From IMG/VR virus record IMGVR_UViG_3300033141_004983, positions 1 to 40,970 of that record: 40,970 nt of DNA. One strand, 5' to 3'. The notes under the pieces were generated by a model that saw only the letters and a list, made by a program, of their open reading frames with translations, was not told the origin of the DNA and made no database searches. This stretch comes from a virus. Below, one piece after another: positions 36,933 to 40,970 of this stretch (its first letter is position 1; each line of letters begins with the position of its first letter). The translations under genes were made by a program, and so were the position numbers.

Positions 36933-37853
36933 TTAAATGCCATCAGCATATCTGGCAGAACCAGGATACCGGAACTCAATACCGCTGAGTTTGAATTCAC
37001 CAGGTACTTCAAATCCACGACCTTTTCTCTGAGGTTCTGTAAAACGTAAAGGCATTGGAATATGAAATACTACTTTATCCATATCCTTATCATAAGCCAT
37101 CATTCGATCAGATGGGCCAGAACCAGCACCAGCCAGCTCAGTAGCAGGAATAATATCTGCATCAGATGAAAGGTAAGGACTGTTGGCGATTAACCAGGCC
37201 AATAGAGTAGTATCACTGTTATCACTCCTGGGAGTACCAGCAAGATAATTCCATTGGGCAGTAGGAAGTAAAAGGGTATTGGGCTTTTCAACCTGAAGAG
37301 TATCAACAAAAATATCTCCCATGAAATCATTGATATCAAAAAGAATTTGATTGGGAGTTTTATTTACCCATTCAGTTCCACCTCCAGGATTTACTACAGT
37401 AGCAGCAGTAACATTGGTGTTGTTAATAAAGCCAGGAAGATTATGAGTGGTATCTCCAGACATAGCTACTCTTTGGGCAAGTTCTTCATATGCCCTTCTG
37501 GCAGTATTTGATTTCAGTTGAGGAAGTGCACGCTTCAATTGGATAGCCTGACGAAGTTCTTCATCAGAATATTCATAGCCAGTAGCACCAAGCTCTACAG
37601 GTACAGTAATTTTGTCAGTCCCAATTTCTGCAATAGGAACATTCAAAGATTTTGTACCAACAAACTTAGCCACAGCTGCTCCATCCATAAAAAAGTAGGT
37701 AACAGACTCTGCCCACTCTCCAGCTTCATTTGATACTGGAACTATCATTGGATAGGTTATTGCTTTATATTTCTTCTCATACATCTTACTTTCAATGTGA
37801 GTAAGTTGAGAAAGAAGAAAGGCCAGCCCAGTTGCTGCATCATAAATAAACAT
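36933..37853 (-). CDS. Major capsid protein, DUF2184
   Basis: 306 residues. Typical DUF2184 capsid parts are YPMIVPVSNEAGEWAESVTY, VPVELGATGYEYSDEELRQA (the Gly-Tyr-Y-S-x-x-EL-x-x-A motif), a helix RAYEELAQRVAMSGDTTHNL and the C terminus RKGRGFEVPGEFKLSGIEFR YPGSARYADGI. HK97-like fold in established members. It has the strong AAGGAG binding site and a structured terminator behind it, in keeping with high expression. Spacing from the decoration gene is about 60 bp. Confidence 0.94.
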   Translation of the reverse strand: MFIYDAATGLAFLLSQLTHIESKMYEKKYKAITYPMIVPVSNEAGEWAESVTYFFMDGAAVAKFVGTKSLNVPIAEIGTDKITVPVELGATGYEYSDEELRQAIQLKRALPQLKSNTARRAYEELAQRVAMSGDTTHNLPGFINNTNVTAATVVNPGGGTEWVNKTPNQILFDINDFMGDIFVDTLQVEKPNTLLLPTAQWNYLAGTPRSDNSDTTLLAWLIANSPYLSSDADIIPATELAGAGSGPSDRMMAYDKDMDKVVFHIPMPLRFTEPQRKGRGFEVPGEFKLSGIEFRYPGSARYADGI

Positions 37854-37913
37854 ATTTTTTCTCCTTATATATTGTGTTATAATTTACTGTTTTAAAAACC
37901 AGCAGTAATAGTT

Positions 37914-38984
37914 TTAAGATACCGCAGCAGTTGGGGTACCAGATACCATCCAGTTAGTGCCATCAGAAAAAATTACAGCAGAATCAGCACCATCAAAGGT
38001 AATTATAGTTCCATCAAGAAAGACTGCTGGAGTAATAACCTGATCACCACCATCCACCAACATTTTCATTTCAACTTTCTGTCCAGGATAACCAGCCGCA
38101 ATTGCTCCTGTTGAAGCTCCAATTGTAGAATCAAAAATAAATAAATCTACATCAAGAGGCATTACAGCAGTAGTAGCAGCAGTAATAGTTAAAATTGCCA
38201 ATCCTTCACGAGCAATTACTTTCCAAGAAGTTCCTGAAAATTGTAAAGTAAAGGAACTGAAGACATCAGTTAAACGCAGGGTGGCACCAATAGCCAGATT
38301 AGCAGGGGTAATAATACAATCCCCACCATCCACAGTCATCATGATCTTTTTGATTTGACCTTCTGTACCATCTGCAAGACTCGCTGCCATCGCTCCAAGA
38401 GTAGTATCAACATAAGTAATTGCCGTATCTACTCCAGCAATCGCAGTTGTGGCAGTAATGGTTTCAGAGCTATCAGGGGCAAGAAGTACTCCAACACCTG
38501 GAGTATTAAGATTAACCAGAGCAATCCCACCAGCAGCAGTAGTAGATTCAAAAGAAGCACCAACAATAAGGTCGGCATCTGCGCCACTCGCATCTTTTCT
38601 GAATCGGCCAACTACATCCAAAGGTGCAGTATCAGCAGTATGCCTGAAGTAAACAGCATCACCAGGCACCACAGACTGTTCAGTATAAACCCAAACCAAA
38701 CCAAAGTCAATAATATTCATTTCTCTATACCGCTCATAGAGATGAAGATTACTGGCATTTTCAGACCAGGCTGTGGTCATTTCAGTAATACCCATAAAGG
38801 CTTGGCTTCCAGTGGTAGGAAGTTTTGCCTGATTATCGGCTGTCCCTCTGACAACTGCTCGGCCAAAAGGGATGTCCCCATCCTCTGCCACTTTTGAAGT
38901 AATATTAATCAGACCAAGATCAGACCTTTGCCCTTCAAAAGCAGCGACTTGTTCTGCTAAATAACTTGTTTGAACTGGACACAT
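37914..38984 (-). CDS. Head decoration/cement protein with two repeated domains
   Basis: 356 residues. Residues 1-165 resemble Gp24-like structural cement proteins (AFMGITEMTTAW, FGLVWVYTEQSVVPGDAVYF). The rest contains two related head-fibre units: LADGTEGQIKKIMMTVDGGD, residues 203-257, and AAGYPGQKVEMKMLVDGGDQ, residues 296-348, both with VDGGD-x-x-ITPA. It lies directly before the capsid gene, as decoration proteins do. AAGGAG before the ATG. Probably locks capsomers and may project outward. Confidence 0.82.
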   Translation of the reverse strand: MCPVQTSYLAEQVAAFEGQRSDLGLINITSKVAEDGDIPFGRAVVRGTADNQAKLPTTGSQAFMGITEMTTAWSENASNLHLYERYREMNIIDFGLVWVYTEQSVVPGDAVYFRHTADTAPLDVVGRFRKDASGADADLIVGASFESTTAAGGIALVNLNTPGVGVLLAPDSSETITATTAIAGVDTAITYVDTTLGAMAASLADGTEGQIKKIMMTVDGGDCIITPANLAIGATLRLTDVFSSFTLQFSGTSWKVIAREGLAILTITAATTAVMPLDVDLFIFDSTIGASTGAIAAGYPGQKVEMKMLVDGGDQVITPAVFLDGTIITFDGADSAVIFSDGTNWMVSGTPTAAVS

Positions 38985-39041
38985 ATTCTTTCTCCTTATA
39001 TTATAATTATTGTTAAAAACAGCCCACTACAAAATGTAGGA

Positions 39042-39584
39042 TTAATCTTCCATTTTAAGCTGATCCTTCATATACTTTTTTCTGGCAGATTTGCGAGTAA
39101 CTTTGTTGCCCTTATCATCTTTGATAAAATCATCTTCCAATTTCTTCAAAGAATCATCCGCCTTATCTTGCTTTTTGATAGCCATATCATAAGCAGCGTT
39201 GATATAGTCATTGGACTTTCCATCCAATTTCATATCTGGCAGAATGTGGTCAATTACTGCTGTCTTAATTTCCAGCGGGCAGTCAGTACACTCAGGCATC
39301 TTGTCTCCAAGAATTGCTTTAGCCTGAACCAGCAAAGCAGCACGCTCAGAAATAAGAGCAGATAAATCAGAATCAGACATTTTCTCTTTTTCTGAAGCAT
39401 CTTTTTCTGCCTCAGCTTTGTCCTTTTCTTTTTTCAGCTTCTCCTTTTCTTCTTCTTCTTCAGTCAATTTTTTCTTGAAGCCTTCTACTTCAGCATCATG
39501 TGCTTTTTGCTGATTAAGAATAGCCTGTCCAAGTTGCGCATCCTCTATAGAATATTGGATGCCGTCAATTGTTATAGTGGTCAT
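39042..39584 (-). CDS. Nested capsid scaffold, separate in-frame start
   Basis: 180 residues, in frame within the protease gene, beginning MTTITIDGIQYSIEDAQLGQ. An AAAAAGGAG lies 7 nt upstream of its ATG, the best-looking binding site in the head block, in the middle of the longer gene. The product is coiled coil and charged, as scaffolds are, and ends KYMKDQLKMED, the usual capsid-binding helix. As in lambda C/Nu3, one transcript would give few protease-scaffold molecules and many free scaffolds. Confidence 0.85.
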   Translation of the reverse strand: MTTITIDGIQYSIEDAQLGQAILNQQKAHDAEVEGFKKKLTEEEEEKEKLKKEKDKAEAEKDASEKEKMSDSDLSALISERAALLVQAKAILGDKMPECTDCPLEIKTAVIDHILPDMKLDGKSNDYINAAYDMAIKKQDKADDSLKKLEDDFIKDDKGNKVTRKSARKKYMKDQLKMED

Positions 39585-40190
39585 AGTTTTCTCCTTTTTA
39601 TTATGATCCATGGTTAGCTTACAAGATGGGCCACACCGACCTGCATCAACTATTGCCAAATGATTTGCTTTAATATCAGTTTGAATAAATTCATATTCAT
39701 CACCGTTAAAAGCACCTTTCTCTTCTTTCAAATTATTAGAATATCCAACAGATACTTCTATTTTTCCAGCTTCTGCTTTTTTAATTTGGTCTTTATCAGT
39801 AATTGTTACAACACCAGATAACATTTCATCAGCTTCTATTACTTCTGATACTTGACCTTTTTGAAGTTTTTTAACATTATTAATTGTAACAATTTCAGTA
39901 GGGTGGTCATCTGTGACAATAAGATTTACAAAACTCCTTATGCTTTCTGGATGAAAAACTTCTTTAGCTGGTCGCATTACTCCAACCTTTTCCATCAGCC
40001 TATCTTTTAAGCCCAGCTCATATCCCATATAATATTGAACACCTGTACGAGCGAGTATAACAGGCGCTGTTAAAAAGCCTGTAGTCGTATCTATCTTAGC
40101 CTTAAAAGTTTGACTATCATCGAATAAAAGCCCTTTATCAGCTAATTTTAAGATGGCCAAAGCTTCTTCTTTTGAAATATTTTTATGCAT
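39042..40190 (-). CDS. Prohead protease-scaffold protein, DUF2213
   Basis: About 382 residues. The N-terminal domain (residues 1-195) is DUF2213, a head maturation protease: FLTAPVILARTGVQYYMGYE, GVMRPAKEVFHPESIRSFVN, VTDDHPTEI and KIEVSVGYSNNLKEEKGAFN. After a DHNKKEK linker comes a coiled-coil scaffold, with long runs such as EEEEEKEKLKKEKDKAEAEK. The scaffold half can be made alone from an internal start at 39584. I start at ATG 40190, with GAGG 9 nt upstream, rather than TTG 40205. It overlaps the minor head gene end. Confidence 0.9.
   Translation of the reverse strand: MHKNISKEEALAILKLADKGLLFDDSQTFKAKIDTTTGFLTAPVILARTGVQYYMGYELGLKDRLMEKVGVMRPAKEVFHPESIRSFVNLIVTDDHPTEIVTINNVKKLQKGQVSEVIEADEMLSGVVTITDKDQIKKAEAGKIEVSVGYSNNLKEEKGAFNGDEYEFIQTDIKANHLAIVDAGRCGPSCKLTMDHNKKEKTMTTITIDGIQYSIEDAQLGQAILNQQKAHDAEVEGFKKKLTEEEEEKEKLKKEKDKAEAEKDASEKEKMSDSDLSALISERAALLVQAKAILGDKMPECTDCPLEIKTAVIDHILPDMKLDGKSNDYINAAYDMAIKKQDKADDSLKKLEDDFIKDDKGNKVTRKSARKKYMKDQLKMED
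39591..39599 (-). promoter_or_regulatory. Internal ribosome binding site for the nested scaffold
   Basis: AAAAAGGAG on the minus strand ends 6 nt before the ATG at 39584. In the long frame it encodes a KKEK-type linker, which explains how the binding site fits in a flexible, poorly constrained part of the protein. Confidence 0.85.
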
Positions 40191-40191
40191 A

Positions 40192-40970
40192 TTATGGTAC
40201 CTCAATTATAGGACTATAAGAACATCGACAATTAATATCTGTTATCCCAGGCTGGATAAACTTACCACAAGTTTTTGACCAGGCTCCTTTTTTAATTTCA
40301 AACTCAACTCCATCTAATTCATCATGACATTTTCTGACTCTTTCATCTTTGGATGTTCTATATATACCTTTTTTAATACCAAGGCTTTCACTTCTTCTTA
40401 AAGTAATTTGAGAATTAATAGTTTGTACTTCATTTCTTGCTATGGTTTTAATTCGATTAGCAAGCTTACTATTTGCTCCAGTTTTGGCAGTAATTTCTTT
40501 TGCTATTGTTTCATATCTTGCTCCGCTTACTACTCCATTATTGACAATAGTCTCAACTTGCTTTAAATATTCCAATAGTCTCAACTTGCTTTAAATATTC
40601 TTCAGGTAAAGACTTTATCAGACTCGCATTTTTATTTACACTCAATGCAGTAAAATCTTCAAGCCCTTCAGAAGTAATAATGCTACTCAAATCCACTCCT
40701 GTAGCTCTGGCAACGGTTTTATCAAATTTATTTTTATTAGCAGTACCTACTTTTTCAACCATATGAGAAGATGCTACCTGGGCAAAACTCGCTGTAGCAT
40801 TTCCAGTAAATAAACCATTTAGCCTTCTAAAGATAACTCCAAGTTGATCGCCAATCCCATCTCTTAATGGGGACTGACCAATTTTTTTATAAGAGGTTTT
40901 TAATAATCCATCAACATGTTCTTTATATTCATCCCATAATTCATATTCGCCATCCAGATTAAAACTATCA
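40192..40970 (-). CDS. Minor head protein (Mu gpF-like), C-terminal part, frame broken by a duplication
   Basis: Continues from the fragment at 1-314 through the join (QSPLRDGIGDQLGVIFRRLN is read across it). The gpF core is clear at the end: IARNEVQTINSQITLRRSES, GIYRTSKDERVRKCHDELDG and the QPGITDINCRCSYSPII tail. The frame shifts inside a 28-bp tandem duplication (40545-40600): the first part ends LPEEYLKQVETIGIFKAS at 40553 and the second begins in another frame with EYLKQVETIVNNG. With one repeat unit removed the protein is continuous and of usual length, about 320 residues. Confidence 0.88.
40545..40600. repeat. Perfect 28-bp tandem duplication in the minor head gene
   Basis: Bases 40545-40572 and 40573-40600 are identical (starting CAATAGTCTCAACTTGC). 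28 is not a multiple of three, so the second unit breaks the frame of an essential virion gene. The residue string EYLKQVETI appears in both frames. An assembly or replication slip is the likely origin. Confidence 0.95.
40857..40970. repeat. Terminal direct repeat, right copy (circular contig overlap)
   Basis: Exact copy of bases 1-114; see the left copy. Coding content is part of the minor head gene. Confidence 0.95.

Noticed and set aside
38355-38897. Plus-strand open frame of 180 codons opposite the decoration gene
   Set aside because: Antisense shadow; composition (Ser, Asn, Cys-rich) unlike a protein here, and the minus-strand gene is clear.
1-40970. Integrase, repressor, tRNA genes, restriction or anti-CRISPR genes
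   Set aside because: I looked for their motifs on both strands and saw none; the small HTH protein at 8503 is not enough to infer lysogeny.

Overview
The window is a complete tailed-phage genome. Bases 1-114 are repeated exactly as bases 40857-40970, so the contig closes into a circle of 40856 bp and the cut falls inside the minor head gene. The DNA is AT-rich (about one third G+C by eye). Almost every gene has a strong AAGGAG-type ribosome binding site, and genes are packed head to tail with ATGA, TAATG or short overlaps. The virion genes encode a contractile-tailed (myovirus) particle: sheath, tube, short tape measure, Dit-like and plug proteins, hub, spike, gp25-like wedge, baseplate J and fibre. 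No integrase, repressor, tRNA gene or CRISPR array is visible, so a virulent life style is the simplest reading. The host cannot be named; the heavy use of Shine-Dalgarno sites only argues against hosts that do not use them.

Layout on the circle. Minus strand, starting near 8.7 kb: a small helix-turn-helix protein, a PrimPol-like/RecA-like primase-helicase, an AT-rich non-coding stretch (6155-6607) that looks like a replication origin, a zinc-ribbon protein, small terminase, membrane protein, M15 endolysin, putative holin, large terminase, portal, then across the contig join the Mu gpF-like minor head protein, a protease-scaffold gene with a nested scaffold start, head decoration protein, major capsid protein, neck proteins, sheath, tube, frameshifted tail assembly chaperone, tape measure, baseplate, fibre, ending at a bidirectional terminator near 24.65 kb. 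Plus strand, starting from the divergent promoter region 8.7-9.1 kb: four tiny early genes, a Lys/Ala-rich protein, then a recombination and replication block (Sak4-like ATPase, DUF669-like ssDNA-binding protein, PD-(D/E)XK nuclease, SF2 helicase), a nucleotide block (Rossmann flavoprotein, ThyX, HAD-DUF1599 fusion, SAM methyltransferase), DnaQ-like exonuclease, zinc-finger protein, a C-family DNA polymerase, ATP-dependent ligase and VRR-NUC nuclease, converging on the same terminator.

The most notable points are: (1) an A AAA AAG slippery heptamer that joins the tail assembly chaperone to an otherwise start-less downstream frame; (2) a nested scaffold gene with its own perfect ribosome binding site; (3) a dispersed element, GAGCKTGYATATCAAA then 14 nt then CTATA, at five intergenic sites; (4) a conserved AAGCTTTACTT promoter motif with an exact 18-bp spacer in three divergent early promoters; (5) an origin-like region with 11-bp iterons; (6) a thymidylate/HAD-DUF1599/flavoprotein/methyltransferase cluster that could make or condition an unusual nucleotide; and (7) four apparent lesions (a 28-bp tandem duplication and three single-base losses in small genes) that should be checked against reads before they are treated as biology.
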